A stretch of 64,000 nt of DNA from Cryobacterium sp. PAMC25264 (GTDB lineage Bacteria; Actinomycetota; Actinomycetes; Actinomycetales; Microbacteriaceae). A program made the position numbers and the translations under genes. Every line of letters starts with the position of its first letter. The stretch's first letter is position 1. Positions 16,792-25,413 of the stretch are shown one piece after another. The stretch lies in contig NZ_CP080383.1 of NCBI RefSeq assembly GCF_019443325.1, forward strand, positions 124,001 through 188,000. Reading direction: 5' to 3'. The notes under the pieces are model-generated. The model saw only the letters and a list, made by a program, of their open reading frames with translations. It made no database searches and had not been told where the DNA came from.

Positions 16792-17060
16792 AGATCGTCG
16801 CACTGTGCGGAGTGGGAATCGGCACGTCCGCCATTCTCAAAGTCAACGCCGAACGCGCCCTCGAGCGCCTCGACATCCAGGCGGACGTCACCGCCGCCGA
16901 CATCGCCAGCGTCAAGCTGGCCGCCGCCGACGCTCAGGTCATCCTCACGTCGAGCGAGCTGGTGCCGTCGATCGGCAAGACCAACGCTGACGTCATCATC
17001 ATCGATAACTTCTTCGACCTCGACGAGCTGACCGCCAAGCTCGAAACCGCGCTGGGTTAG
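16788..17060 (+). CDS. PTS EIIB component
   Basis: A 90-residue EIIB of the lactose/ascorbate/galactitol superfamily. ALCGVGIGTSAIL has Cys7 in the phosphate-accepting P-loop, and the remainder follows the small alpha/beta Rossmann-like pattern. It starts inside the EIIA stop (ATGA) at 16788. It would take phosphate from EIIA and pass it to a sugar through EIIC, but the next gene is a phosphosugar mutase on the other strand and not an EIIC. Confidence 0.9.
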   Translation: MKIVALCGVGIGTSAILKVNAERALERLDIQADVTAADIASVKLAAADAQVILTSSELVPSIGKTNADVIIIDNFFDLDELTAKLETALG

Positions 17061-17069
17061 CCAAGCGGC

Positions 17070-17090
17070 CCGGGTCGCAGCGCGACCCGG
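17070..17090. terminator. hairpin between convergent EIIB and phosphosugar mutase genes
   Basis: CCGGGTCGC (17070-17078) and GCGACCCGG (17082-17090) form a perfect nine-base stem with an AGC loop in the 39-base convergent gap. A bidirectional terminator is likely. Confidence 0.7.
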
Positions 17091-17099
17091 AGCCGTGGT

Positions 17100-19022
17100 T
17101 CAGCCGATCAGCGCCCGCATGCCGCGGTCGAGCTCGGCCAGGGCGTCGGATGCGCCCTGACGCCGTTCGGCCAGGCTGCCGACGGTGCTGCTGGTGTCGA
17201 GGTAGACCTTCAGCTTGGGCTCAGTGCCGCTCGGGCGCACCATCACGCGGGATCCGTCGGTGAGCACGATGCGCAGCACGTCGCTGGGCGGCAGGCCGTT
17301 GAAGCCGCGCGAGAGGTCGTCGATGTGGTCGACCCGGCTGCTGCCGATCATGGCGGGCGGGCTGTCGCGCAGGCGCGCCATCACCCGGTCGATCTCGGTG
17401 AGGTCGGTGACCCGCACGGAGATCTGGCCGGATGCGAAGTGCCCGAACTTCTCCGAGAAGGCGTCCAGGTGCTCCGCGAGGGTGAAGCCGTCGGCCTTGA
17501 GGTCGCTCACCAGTGAGAGCAGGGCGACCGCGGCCGAGATGCCGTCCTTGTCGCGCACGGTGCCCGGGTTCACCAGGTAGCCCAAGGCCTCCTCGAAACC
17601 GAAGATCAGCCCGGGCGCGCGGGAGACCCACTTGAAGCCCGTGAGGGTGTCGGCGAAGGCCAGTCCGTAGGCATCCGCCACGGCCTTGAGGGCCGGGGTC
17701 GACACGATCGAGCAGGCCAGGGTGCCGTTGGCGCCGCCGTCACCCGGAGCGTTCTGGGCCTCCACGGCCGCACGCCAGCCGAGGATCGCGCCGATTTCAT
17801 TGCCGCTCAGGCGCCGGTAGCCCTCTGCCGCGTCGGCGTCGGGGATGGCGATGGCGAGCCTGTCGGCATCCGGGTCGTTGGCGATGATGAGTTCGGCGCC
17901 CACCTCGCGGGCGGTCTCGTAGGCGAGGTCCATCGCGCCGGGTTCCTCAGGGTTGGGGAAGGCGACGGTGGGGAAGGCCGAGTCGGGGGCGATCTGCGCG
18001 TCGACGAGGGTCGGCAACGCGAATCCGGCGGCGTCGAGCACCCGGCGGGTGGTGTCCCAGCCCACGCCGTGCAGGGCCGTGTAGACGGCGTTGACCTGTG
18101 CGCGCGGCGGCCGGGCGATGGCGGCGGTGGCGTCGACGTAGGCCTGCACGACGGACTCCGGTGCGGTCTCATACGCCGCGCGCGGCAGGTCGGAGACCAG
18201 GAGGGTGTCGGCCACCCGTTGGATCTGGGCGGCGATGGCCACGTCATCGGGGGAGACGATCTGGGAGCCCGCGTCGGCGTCGCCGAGGTAGACCTTGTAG
18301 CCGTTGTCGTTGGGCGGGTTGTGCGAGGCGGTCACCATCACACCGGCGCTGGCTCCGAGGTGGCGCACCGCGAACGCGAGCACCGGGGTCGGCAGCAGGC
18401 GGGGGAGCAGGATCGCGCGTACGCCGGCGCCGGCCATGATCGCGGCGGTGTCCGTGGCGAACACGTGCGAGTTGCGGCGGCCGTCGTAGCCGATGACCAC
18501 CGAGGGGATGCCGCCGGGCCGGACCGTCGGGGCCTGTTCGAGCAGGAAGGCGGCCAGGCCGGCGGCGGCCTGGGAGACCAGCACCCGGTTCATCCGGTTG
18601 GAGCCGGCGGCGATCTCGCCGCGAAGGCCGGCGGTGCCGAACGCGAGGCGCTCGTCGAACCTGGAGTGCAGGTCGGCTACGGCGGCCGGGTCGCGGTCCT
18701 GGGCCTGCTGCAGGAGCACGCGCAGTTCGGCGCGGGTCTCGGGGTCGGGGTCCTGGGCGAGCCACGCTGTTGCGGTGACGACGAGTTCGCCCACCGGGTC
18801 GGTCGCGGCCGGCTCGATCACGACGGTGTCGAGCACCGCGGTCGCAGCCGGGACCTCGTCCAGGGGCGCTGCGACGGTCTCGAGCACGGCGGTCTTCGGT
18901 TCGCGTTCCTCCTCGGGCACGGGTTCCTGGCCAAGTTCTGCGGCGGGCTCGGCGGCGTGCGCGCCGCGGCGGCGGGTGTCGTCGGCCGTCTGCTGGTCCG
19001 GAATGCCGTTGTCCAGGCTCAC
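17100..19022 (-). CDS. phospho-sugar mutase (phosphoglucomutase/phosphomannomutase family) with an N-terminal extension
   Basis: A 640-residue alpha-D-phosphohexomutase. VMVTASHNPPNDNGYKVY carries the phosphoserine, NDPDADRLAIA binds magnesium, GFEEALGY is the sugar-binding loop, and RPSGTEPKLKVY the C-terminal phosphate loop. It may interconvert glucose, mannose or pentose phosphates; being coupled to the nucleoside phosphorylase makes ribose or deoxyribose phosphate a plausible substrate. The first ~78 residues precede the usual family start. They are acidic and Ala/Pro rich, with TAVLETV (44-50) and TAVLDTV (61-67). The GTG at 19022 overlaps the phosphorylase stop (GTGA), supporting the long start. 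Confidence 0.88.
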   Translation of the reverse strand: MSLDNGIPDQQTADDTRRRGAHAAEPAAELGQEPVPEEEREPKTAVLETVAAPLDEVPAATAVLDTVVIEPAATDPVGELVVTATAWLAQDPDPETRAELRVLLQQAQDRDPAAVADLHSRFDERLAFGTAGLRGEIAAGSNRMNRVLVSQAAAGLAAFLLEQAPTVRPGGIPSVVIGYDGRRNSHVFATDTAAIMAGAGVRAILLPRLLPTPVLAFAVRHLGASAGVMVTASHNPPNDNGYKVYLGDADAGSQIVSPDDVAIAAQIQRVADTLLVSDLPRAAYETAPESVVQAYVDATAAIARPPRAQVNAVYTALHGVGWDTTRRVLDAAGFALPTLVDAQIAPDSAFPTVAFPNPEEPGAMDLAYETAREVGAELIIANDPDADRLAIAIPDADAAEGYRRLSGNEIGAILGWRAAVEAQNAPGDGGANGTLACSIVSTPALKAVADAYGLAFADTLTGFKWVSRAPGLIFGFEEALGYLVNPGTVRDKDGISAAVALLSLVSDLKADGFTLAEHLDAFSEKFGHFASGQISVRVTDLTEIDRVMARLRDSPPAMIGSSRVDHIDDLSRGFNGLPPSDVLRIVLTDGSRVMVRPSGTEPKLKVYLDTSSTVGSLAERRQGASDALAELDRGMRALIG

Positions 19023-19852
19023 AGCGAGGCCACAATCTTGGCCAGGAGCGCGCTGATGGTAGCTTCGGCCTGCTGGCCCGCCTCGAGCACTTCACCGTGG
19101 CTGAGCGGGGTCTTCTGGATGCCGGCGGCCAGGTTGGTGATCAGCGACATGCCGAGGATCTCCATGCCGGCCTGCCGGGCCGCGATGGCCTCGAGGGCCG
19201 TGGACATGCCCACGATGTGACCGCCGATGGCCTTGGCCATCTGCACCTCGGCCGGCGTCTCATAATGCGGGCCGCGGAACTGGCAGTACACACCCTCGTC
19301 GAGCGAGGCGTCGATGCCCCGGGCCAGGTCGCGCAGGCGCTGCGAGTACAGGTCGGTGAGGTCGATGAACGTGGCGCCCTCCAGCGGCGAGTCCGCGGTG
19401 AGGTTGATGTGGTCGCTGATCAGCACCGGCGTGCCGGGCGTCCAGGTCTCACGGATGCCACCGGCCCCGTTGGTCAGGATCATGGTCGTGGCGCCCGTGG
19501 CAGCGGCGGTGCGCACGCTGTGCACGACTCGGCGCACGCCGTGGCCCTCGTAGTAGTGGGTGCGGGCGCCGATCACGAGGGCACGCTTGCCCGTGGGCAG
19601 CAGCACGGAGCGAAGCGTGCCGGCGTGGCCGGCCAGCGCGGGCGCGCTGAAGCCGGTGATGTCCTGCGCGGGGATGGTGTGCGTGGTCTCGCCGATCAGA
19701 TCGGCCGCCTTGCCCCACCCGCTTCCCAAGGTGAGGGCGATGTCGTGATGGTCGACTCCGGTGGCGTCGGCGATTTCCTGGGCGGCGATCTTGGCCACGT
19801 CGAAGGGGTTGGTTTCCGGCGCGTCAAGAGGATTGATCTCGGTCGTGAGCAT
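19019..19852 (-). CDS. purine-nucleoside phosphorylase
   Basis: A 277-residue trimeric-type phosphorylase that splits inosine and guanosine into base and ribose-1-phosphate. LTLGSGWGKAADLI binds phosphate, GHAGTLRS and ARTHYYEGHG carry the conserved phosphate and sugar residues, LTNGAGGI and FRGPHYETPAE lie in the active site, and VGMSTALEAIAARQAGM is the conserved Met/Ser/Thr segment. Its end overlaps the mutase gene by four bases, so the ribose phosphate product and the mutase are produced together. TAGAGT lies six bases before the ATG. Confidence 0.94.
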   Translation of the reverse strand: MLTTEINPLDAPETNPFDVAKIAAQEIADATGVDHHDIALTLGSGWGKAADLIGETTHTIPAQDITGFSAPALAGHAGTLRSVLLPTGKRALVIGARTHYYEGHGVRRVVHSVRTAAATGATTMILTNGAGGIRETWTPGTPVLISDHINLTADSPLEGATFIDLTDLYSQRLRDLARGIDASLDEGVYCQFRGPHYETPAEVQMAKAIGGHIVGMSTALEAIAARQAGMEILGMSLITNLAAGIQKTPLSHGEVLEAGQQAEATISALLAKIVASL

Positions 19853-19858
19853 CCCCCT

Positions 19859-19864
19859 ACTCTA
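19859..19864 (-). promoter_or_regulatory. leaderless -10 box for the purine-nucleoside phosphorylase
   Basis: TAGAGT on the minus strand, six bases before the ATG at 19852. The six bases AGGGGG between them touch the start codon and are too close to act as a ribosome site, so a leaderless start is likely. Confidence 0.5.
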
Positions 19865-19915
19865 ATTGCCCTGGCGGGGTTTGGCCCGGCGCGGGTGGCG
19901 CGACAGAATAAGTGA

Positions 19916-21355
19916 ATGTCTTACGAGTTCGAGAGAAAACAGCGGATCGCCATCATCGGTGGAGGCCCCGGCGGTTACGAGGCGGCCCTGGCGGGTGCCC
20001 AGCAGGGCGCTGAGGTGACCCTGATCGAGCGCGTCGGCGTCGGCGGAGCAGCTGTGCTCACCGATGTGGTCCCCTCGAAGTCGCTCATCGCCACCGCCGA
20101 GGCGTCCAACTCGATCCGGGAGGCGACCGACCTCGGCGTCCAGTTCTTCGTGCGCGGCGACACCGGCAAGCCGCTGCACCCCGAGGTGGCGATCAACCTG
20201 GCCGCCGTCAACAAGCGCCTATTGGCGCTGGCCCGGGAACAGTCCGAAGACATGCGGGCCACCCTCGTCAAGGCCGGCGTCACGTTGCAGAACGGCCACG
20301 GGCGTCTCGACGGCCGCGACGCCGTGATCGTCTCCACGGGCGACGACGGGTCCGGAACTGACTTCGACCGGATCGAAGCCGACACCATAGTGCTCTCGGT
20401 CGGCGGCAGCCCGCGCACCCTGCCCAGCATGATGCCCGACGGCGAACGCATCCTCACCTGGACCCAGCTCTACAACCTCAAGTCGGTGCCCAAACACCTG
20501 ATCGTGGTGGGCTCCGGCGTCACCGGCGCCGAGTTCGCCTCCGCGTACCGGGCGCTCGGCGCCGAGGTCACCCTGATCTCCAGCCGCGACCAGGTGCTGC
20601 CTGGCGAGGATGCCGACGCGGCCGCCGTGATCGAGAACGTGTTCACCCGCAACGGCATGGTCGTGCTCAGCAAGTCCCGCGCCGCATCCGCCGAGCGCAC
20701 CGCCGACGGCGTCACCGTCACCCTGTCCGACGGGCGCACCGTCGAAGGCAGCCACTGCCTGATCGCCGTGGGCGCCGTGCCCAACACCACGGGCCTTGGC
20801 CTGGTCGAAGCAGGCGTGCAGCTGGATGAATCCGGGCACATCCGGGTCAACCGGGTGGCGCGCACCTCGATCCCCAACATCTACGCGGCGGGCGACTGCA
20901 CCACCGAGATGCCGCTGGCCTCGGTGGCGTCGATGATGGGCCGCACGGCCGTCTACCACGCCATGGGCGACGCCGTGAAGCCCATCGAGGTGCGGAACGT
21001 AGCCGCGAACATCTTCACCCAGCCGGAGATCGCCACGGTGGGGTGGGCTCAGAAGGAGATCGAGGAGGGCCTGCGCCGCGGCGAGGTCTACAAGATGCCG
21101 CTGGAGGCCAACCCGCGCGCCAAGATGATGGGCATCACCGACGGCTTCGTCAAGCTCATCGCCTCCCGAGGGACCGGCACCGTCATCGGCGGCGTCATCG
21201 TGGGCCCCAAGGCCAGCGAGTTGATCTTCCCGCTCACCTTGGCCGTCGAGCACGGCCTCACGGTCGACGAGGTCGCCGAGGCCTTCACGGTGTACCCGTC
21301 GCTCACGGGCTCGATCACGGATGCCGCGCGCGCCATGCACAAGGTGCACTACTGA
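19916..21355 (+). CDS. lpdA: NAD(P)H-quinone dehydrogenase of the LpdA type
   Basis: A 479-residue flavoprotein of the pyridine-nucleotide-disulfide oxidoreductase family. FAD binds at IIGGGPGGYEAALAG, NAD(P) at IVVGSGVTGAEFASAY, and the second FAD site is NIYAAGDCT. The position where lipoamide dehydrogenases have the redox CxxxxC reads GVGGAAVLTDVVPSK with no cysteine. The C-terminal interface lacks the usual His-Glu pair and ends in TVYPSLTGSITDAAR. This is the pattern of mycobacterial LpdA (Rv3303c), a soluble quinone reductase. A CAGAAT box six bases before the ATG suggests a near-leaderless mRNA. Confidence 0.88.
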   Translation: MSYEFERKQRIAIIGGGPGGYEAALAGAQQGAEVTLIERVGVGGAAVLTDVVPSKSLIATAEASNSIREATDLGVQFFVRGDTGKPLHPEVAINLAAVNKRLLALAREQSEDMRATLVKAGVTLQNGHGRLDGRDAVIVSTGDDGSGTDFDRIEADTIVLSVGGSPRTLPSMMPDGERILTWTQLYNLKSVPKHLIVVGSGVTGAEFASAYRALGAEVTLISSRDQVLPGEDADAAAVIENVFTRNGMVVLSKSRAASAERTADGVTVTLSDGRTVEGSHCLIAVGAVPNTTGLGLVEAGVQLDESGHIRVNRVARTSIPNIYAAGDCTTEMPLASVASMMGRTAVYHAMGDAVKPIEVRNVAANIFTQPEIATVGWAQKEIEEGLRRGEVYKMPLEANPRAKMMGITDGFVKLIASRGTGTVIGGVIVGPKASELIFPLTLAVEHGLTVDEVAEAFTVYPSLTGSITDAARAMHKVHY

Positions 21356-21373
21356 CCCGCAGGCTCGGCTGAC

Positions 21374-21403
21374 GGCCGACCGGTAGCTCGACCGGGATCG
21401 GCC
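21374..21403. terminator. hairpin between convergent lpdA and carboxylase genes
   Basis: GGCCGACCGGT (21374-21384) pairs with ACCGG-GA-TCGGCC (21391-21403) around a six-base loop with a two-base bulge. It lies in the 133-base gap between convergent genes. Confidence 0.5.
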
Positions 21404-21488
21404 TCCCGCCGAGGTAACTGTTCCTCGTGCGGACAAGTGCACCCGGCGTACCGGGCGCTATTGTCCGATTCGGGAGCAGTCGGGCCGG

Positions 21489-23255
21489 TTAGGACACGGT
21501 CAGCAGCAGGTGGCCGCTGGAGACCGTGGCGCCGACGTCGGCGCCGATGGCCCCGACCACGCCGTCCTTGTGGGCGGTGAGTGGCTGTTCCATCTTCATG
21601 GCCTCAAGCACGAGCAGCAGGTCGCCCTTGACCACGGTGTCGCCCTCGGCGACGAGGATCTTGACGATGGTGGCCTGCATCGGCGCCTTCACGGCATCTC
21701 CCGTGGAGCTGCTGCTCACCGAGTGTGCGGCGGTGCGGCGGCGCGGTGCGGGGCCCGCGGTCTTCTCCGTCGCGGTGCCGGGCAGCAAACGGCTGGGCAG
21801 GCTCACCTCGATGCGGCGGCCGTCGACCTCGACGACCACGTTGTGGCGGGCATCCGAACGGGGACGGTCTTCGACCGTGCCGCTCCAGGCCGCGATGGTG
21901 TTCTCGAACTCGGTCTCGATCCAGCGAGTGTAGATCGAGAAGGGCGCGCCGTCGGCGGGCGCGAAGGCCGGGTCGCGCACGATCATGCGGTGGAACGGCA
22001 GCACCGTGGGCAGGCCGGCGACCTCGAACTCGTCCAGGGCGCGGCGTGCGCGCTCCAGGGCCTGTTCGCGGGTGGCGCCCGTGACGACGAGTTTGGCCAG
22101 CAGCGAGTCGAACGAGCCGGAGATCTCGTCGCCGGACTGTACGCCGCTGTCGACGCGCACGCCGGGGCCGCCGGCTGGGCGGAACACGTGCACGGGGCCG
22201 GGCGCGGGCATGAAGCCGCGGCCGGCGTCTTCACCGTTGATGCGGAATTCGAACGAGTGGCCGACCGCGATCGGGTCGTCGTAGTCGAGCACGCCGCCCT
22301 CGGCGAGACGGAACTGCTCGCGCACCAGGTCGATGCCGGTGACCTCTTCGGACACCGGGTGCTCCACCTGCAGGCGGGTGTTCACCTCGAGGAAGGAGAC
22401 CGTGCCGTCCTGGCCGATCAGGAACTCGCAGGTGCCGGCGCCCACGTAGCCGACCTCCTTGAGGATGGCCTTGGACGCCCGGTACATCTCGGTCGTCTGC
22501 GCCTCGGTGAGGAACGGCGCCGGCGCCTCTTCGACGAGCTTCTGGTGGCGACGCTGCAGGGAGCAGTCGCGCGTGGAGATGACGACGACGTTGCCGTGCG
22601 CATCCGCCAGGCACTGGGTTTCGACGTGCCGGGGCTTGTCGAGGTACTTCTCCACGAAGCACTCGCCACGGCCGAACGCCGCGATGGCCTCGCGCACCGC
22701 GGAGTCGAACAGTTCGGGTACTTCTTCGCGGGTGCGGGCCACCTTCAGGCCGCGTCCGCCGCCGCCGAAGGCTGCCTTGATGGCGACCGGCAGGCCGTGC
22801 TGGTCGACGAAGTCGAGCACCTCGGAGGCGTCCGCGACAGGATTCAGGGTGCCGGGCGCCATCGGGGCGTGCACCTTCTCGGCGATGTGCCGGGCGGAGA
22901 CCTTGTCGCCGAGCTGTTCGATGGCCTCGGGCGACGGCCCGATCCAGATCAGACCGGCGCCGAGGACGGCGCGGGCGAAGTCGGCGTTCTCGGCGAGGAA
23001 GCCGTAGCCGGGGTGCACGGCGTCGGCACCCGACCGGCGGGCGATGGAGAGAATCTTCTCGATGACCAGGTAGGTTTCGGCGCTCGTCGTGCCGTCCAGG
23101 CCGTAGGCCTCGTCGGCGAGGCGGGAATGCAGGGCGTCGCGGTCCTGGTCGGCGTACACGGCGACCGAGAGGATGCCGCTGTCCTTCGCCGCTCTGATCA
23201 CTCGGACGGCGATCTCGCCCCGGTTGGCGATGAGGACCTTCGTTATACGCGACAT
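21489..23255 (-). CDS. acetyl/propionyl-CoA carboxylase alpha subunit (biotin carboxylase plus BCCP)
   Basis: A 588-residue fusion. Residues 1-450 form the biotin carboxylase ([13 protein letters not shown] at the start, [13 protein letters not shown] for [17 protein letters not shown] and [14 protein letters not shown] in the active site). After a short linker the C-terminus is a biotin carrier domain in which EAMKM holds Lys554, the biotinylated residue. It carboxylates its own biotin for transfer by the beta subunit encoded at 28964-30562, and BirA at 30740 would attach the biotin. TAGGCT lies eight bases before the ATG. Confidence 0.94.
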   Translation of the reverse strand: MSRITKVLIANRGEIAVRVIRAAKDSGILSVAVYADQDRDALHSRLADEAYGLDGTTSAETYLVIEKILSIARRSGADAVHPGYGFLAENADFARAVLGAGLIWIGPSPEAIEQLGDKVSARHIAEKVHAPMAPGTLNPVADASEVLDFVDQHGLPVAIKAAFGGGGRGLKVARTREEVPELFDSAVREAIAAFGRGECFVEKYLDKPRHVETQCLADAHGNVVVISTRDCSLQRRHQKLVEEAPAPFLTEAQTTEMYRASKAILKEVGYVGAGTCEFLIGQDGTVSFLEVNTRLQVEHPVSEEVTGIDLVREQFRLAEGGVLDYDDPIAVGHSFEFRINGEDAGRGFMPAPGPVHVFRPAGGPGVRVDSGVQSGDEISGSFDSLLAKLVVTGATREQALERARRALDEFEVAGLPTVLPFHRMIVRDPAFAPADGAPFSIYTRWIETEFENTIAAWSGTVEDRPRSDARHNVVVEVDGRRIEVSLPSRLLPGTATEKTAGPAPRRRTAAHSVSSSSTGDAVKAPMQATIVKILVAEGDTVVKGDLLLVLEAMKMEQPLTAHKDGVVGAIGADVGATVSSGHLLLTVS

Positions 23256-23263
23256 AGGTACTG

Positions 23264-23269
23264 AGCCTA
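23264..23269 (-). promoter_or_regulatory. near-leaderless -10 box for the carboxylase alpha subunit
   Basis: TAGGCT on the minus strand, eight bases before the ATG at 23255, with no ribosome site between them. Confidence 0.45.
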
Positions 23270-23357
23270 TTGGTCAGCACCCCAGCTTTTTTGGTTCTTT
23301 CCCACAAAAACGGATGCCAGAACCCTGCGTCGGGCTACAAAGACGCCCATAGGGTCG

Positions 23358-24017
23358 TCAGTCCGGTAGGGCCGAAGTACCCCGATTCCACAGGCTCGGC
23401 CAGTCATAGCCCAGCCGGGACACCAATCGGCGCAGGGTCGGCAGTGACAGCCCGACCACCGTCGACGGGTCGCCCTCGATGCGGGTGATGTACGGCGCGC
23501 CGAGACTGTCGATAGTGAAGGCGCCGGCCACGAACAGCGGTTCGCCCGTCGCGATGTAGGCGTCGAGCTCGGCATCCGGGATGTCGTCGGCGAAGGTCAC
23601 CGAGGCCTGGGCCACGGCCCCGACTGCCCGCCCGGGCGTGCCGTCCACGTACTCGATCAGCCAGTGCCCGGAGAAGAGTTGGCCGGTGCGGCCGCGCTGG
23701 CCGTGCCATCGTTCGCGGGCCCGCTCGGGGGTGTGCGGCTTGCCGTAGATCACGCCGTCGAGCACGAACACCGAGTCGCCGCCCAGGATGAGGCCGTCGA
23801 TGCCGTGCGTGGCGCCGTCTGCGGCCACTGCCTCGGCCTTCGCCCTGGCCAGAAGCTCCACCACGTGGTGCGGGGTCAGCGGCGCACCGGTGCGCACAGC
23901 CTCCGCTTCGGCGACGGCATCCTCGTCGACGTCGGGCGAGATCGTGGCGGGTTCGATGCCCGCCGCCCGCAGCAGCGACAGGCGGGCGGGGGAGGTGGAG
24001 GCGAGGTACAGGCGCAT
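23358..24017 (-). CDS. maf: Maf-like nucleotide pyrophosphatase
   Basis: A 219-residue house-cleaning enzyme that hydrolyses modified or pyrimidine nucleoside triphosphates. LYLASTSPARLSLLRAAGI is the N-terminal phosphate-binding motif of Maf, GLILGGDSVFVLDG holds the catalytic Asp, and GKPHTPERARE follows as usual. GAFTIDSLGAPYITRIEGDPSTVVGLSL is the C-terminal signature. The ATG at 24017 has GAAGGG four bases upstream. It lies between acyl-CoA carboxylase genes, a common neighbourhood in actinobacteria. Confidence 0.93.
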   Translation of the reverse strand: MRLYLASTSPARLSLLRAAGIEPATISPDVDEDAVAEAEAVRTGAPLTPHHVVELLARAKAEAVAADGATHGIDGLILGGDSVFVLDGVIYGKPHTPERARERWHGQRGRTGQLFSGHWLIEYVDGTPGRAVGAVAQASVTFADDIPDAELDAYIATGEPLFVAGAFTIDSLGAPYITRIEGDPSTVVGLSLPTLRRLVSRLGYDWPSLWNRGTSALPD

Positions 24018-24058
24018 GGGACCCTTCGGTGTCTCAGCAGATGTGGGATGCTCGTTCA

Positions 24059-25372
24059 ATGGGCACCAACACCAATAATCAGGCACGACAGGGCAATCCC
24101 GAAGGCGAAATCGGCACCGAGCTCGAGCTCGACGTCACAAACGTAGCCCACGGCGGCATCTTCGTGGCCCGGCACGAGGGCCGGGTGGTCTTCGTCAGCG
24201 ACACCATGCCGGGTGAGCGGGTGCGCGCGCGGTTGACCGACGCGAACAAGAAGAGCTTCTGGCGCGCCGAGACCGTCGAGGTCCTCGAGGCCGCCCCGGA
24301 ACGCCAGCCGCACATCTGGGCCGCCGCGGCCATCGACCGTGACCCGGCCGACCGAGCCGGCGGCGCCGAATTCGGCCATATCGAACTCGGCCACCAGCGT
24401 GAACTCAAGCGTCAGGTGCTCGCCGACGCCCTACACCGCATGGCCGGCATCGACACCGACGTCACCGTCGAGCCGGTTGCGGTGGCGGCGGATGCGTCGC
24501 CCGGTGACGCTATGGACGGCACAGGCTGGCGCACCCGGGTGCGCCTGCACGTGACCGACAGCGGAATCGTCGGCCCCTATGCGGCCCGGTCGCACCGGGT
24601 GATCCCGGTCGACGACCTGCCGCTGGCCGTGCACGCCCTCGAGATGGCCGCGCCGCTGGACCGGTTGTTCGCCGGTGCAGCCTCCGTCGACGTCGTGGCT
24701 CCCAGCGTGGGCCCCGTGCAGATCCTGCCCGCCGAGCAGGACGACAAGGGCCGCCGCCGCCGCACCGCCCCGAACCCGATCACCGAGCTCGTCGGCGACC
24801 GGGAATTCCGGCTCGACGCCGCCGGCTTCTGGCAGGTGCACGCCCGCGCCGCCGAAACCCTCTTCAGCGCCGTGCAGGACGCCATCGACCCCGACCTGTT
24901 CGACCCGAAGGCGGCCAACCTCGACCTCTACGGCGGGGTGGGTCTTCTCGCTGCCGCCGTCGGGGAGCGATTCGGCCCGTCCGTGCGGATCACCTCGGTG
25001 GAAAGCGACGCGCAGGCCACCGGGTACGCCGCAGAGAACCTGGCCGAATGGGTCGGCGCCGCTGCCCAGACCGACCGGGTCGACAGGTTCCTGGCCGGCC
25101 TCGCCCGCGATGCGAAAAACGCAGACCAGGGCCGCCAGCAGGCCGCCACCGTGGTCCTCGACCCGCCGCGTTCGGGTGCGGGGGCGGATGTGGTCGACAA
25201 GCTGGCCTTCCTCTCGCCCGCCCAGGTGGTCTACGTGGCCTGCGACCCCGTTGCCCTGGCGCGGGACATCGCGCTGTTCGCCGGGTACGGGTACACGCTC
25301 AAGAGCCTGCGCGCGTTCGACCTGTTTCCCAATACCCACCACGTCGAGGCCGTCGCACTGCTGACCAAATAG
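24059..25372 (+). CDS. TRAM-domain class I RNA 5-methyluridine methyltransferase
   Basis: A 437-residue TrmA/RlmD-family enzyme that would methylate a uridine in tRNA or 23S rRNA with SAM. The N-terminus (about 8-70) is a TRAM RNA-binding domain with VAHGGIFVARHEGRVVFVSDTMPGE-type residues. The C-terminal half is the methyltransferase: LDLYGGVGLLAAAVG binds SAM, VVLDPPRSGAG is the DPPR motif, VVYVACDPVALARD contains the expected catalytic cysteine, and NTHHVEAVALL the general-base Glu. No iron-sulfur cysteine cluster is visible at the N-terminus. Starts at 24029 (GTG) and 24041 (ATG) are in frame; I prefer the ATG at 24059 nearest the TRAM domain. Confidence 0.85.
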   Translation: MGTNTNNQARQGNPEGEIGTELELDVTNVAHGGIFVARHEGRVVFVSDTMPGERVRARLTDANKKSFWRAETVEVLEAAPERQPHIWAAAAIDRDPADRAGGAEFGHIELGHQRELKRQVLADALHRMAGIDTDVTVEPVAVAADASPGDAMDGTGWRTRVRLHVTDSGIVGPYAARSHRVIPVDDLPLAVHALEMAAPLDRLFAGAASVDVVAPSVGPVQILPAEQDDKGRRRRTAPNPITELVGDREFRLDAAGFWQVHARAAETLFSAVQDAIDPDLFDPKAANLDLYGGVGLLAAAVGERFGPSVRITSVESDAQATGYAAENLAEWVGAAAQTDRVDRFLAGLARDAKNADQGRQQAATVVLDPPRSGAGADVVDKLAFLSPAQVVYVACDPVALARDIALFAGYGYTLKSLRAFDLFPNTHHVEAVALLTK

Positions 25373-25373
25373 C

Positions 25374-25379
25374 TAGTCT
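25374..25379 (+). promoter_or_regulatory. candidate -10 box for the two-component operon
   Basis: TAGTCT directly after the methyltransferase stop. A start near 25386 would give a short leader of about 28 bases containing AAGGA before the GTG at 25414. Confidence 0.4.
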
Positions 25380-25413
25380 TAGCGAAGTACCCGCAACGAA
25401 GGATGAGCACATA

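Noticed and set aside
21356..21488. tRNA or small RNA gene between lpdA and the carboxylase gene
   Set aside because: Only a single hairpin with a bulge is present; no cloverleaf or conserved TTCRA arm is seen.
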